The notes under the pieces: generated by a model | Databases searched by the model: none | What the model was told of the DNA's origin: nothing | What the model saw: the letters and a program-made list of their open reading frames with translations, nothing else | Shown: positions 63,804 through 64,000 of the stretch, one piece after another | Position numbering within the stretch: position 1 is the stretch's first letter | Layout: every line of letters starts with the position of its first letter | Translations under genes and position numbers: made by a program | Origin: an uncultured Chryseobacterium sp. | Lineage (GTDB): Bacteria > Bacteroidota > Bacteroidia > Flavobacteriales > Weeksellaceae | Length of the DNA stretch: 64,000 nucleotides | Reading direction: 5' to 3' | Assembly: GCF_913776365.1 (NCBI RefSeq) | Contig: NZ_CAJYMO010000024.1 | Span: 1-64,000 of the forward strand

Positions 63804-64000
63804 ATGGTAAAAAAGTTTTTTACAGCAATAGGAGAATACATTCTTCTCCTGGGTAAATCTATACAGAAACCTCAGAAGATGAGGGTATTCTGGAAGCTGT
63901 TCATGAGGGAAATCAATGATCTTGGCGTCAACTCTTTTGGTCTAGTCATCTTTACTTCTATATTTGTCGGGGCTGTTGTCGCCATACAGATGTTCAATAA
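63804..64000 (+). CDS. MlaE-family ABC transporter permease, truncated by window end
   Basis: Own translation from ATG 63804: MVKKFFTAIGEYILLLGKSIQKPQKMRVFWKLFMREINDLGVNSFGLVIFTSIFVGAVVAIQMFN; absent from the ORF track because it runs off the window. Confidence 0.85.
   Translation, partial: MVKKFFTAIGEYILLLGKSIQKPQKMRVFWKLFMREINDLGVNSFGLVIFTSIFVGAVVAIQMFN

Overview
This 64 kb window looks like Flavobacteriia chromosome, most likely Chryseobacterium or a close relative; the call rests on gene content, codon usage and TAnnTTTG-type promoters, with no database search run. Most of it is housekeeping: tandem acnB/aconitase, a LytTR two-component pair with two TonB-type outer-membrane proteins, a thi operon behind a TPP riboswitch, panB, a Crp/Fnr regulator divergent from a complete cbb3 oxidase locus (ccoI, S, NO fusion, Q, P, G, H and a SafE-like protein), serS, surface-polysaccharide genes, HdrB/LutA-like Fe-S proteins, Mla components, ppiD, lon, pgi, a small RelE/ParE TA pair, folD, queE, a sugar transferase and a truncated mlaE at the right edge. 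Non-coding structure includes a 7-bp tandem repeat at the left edge, a 96-bp tandem repeat in which most units have two hairpins, scattered REP-like hairpins, a small inverted-repeat element and many intrinsic terminators. The best candidate for an undescribed system is the AT-rich cassette at about 52.1-55.5 kb: a small exported peptide, a hairpin, a membrane-anchored protein with a PWKGGGFGMFST motif, a polytopic membrane protein faintly resembling HTTM/VKGC proteins, and an S41 peptidase lipoprotein. Its function is unproven. A second item is a pair of CRP/FNR-type palindromes at the cbb3 locus, one of which sits on the predicted start site of the regulator gene.
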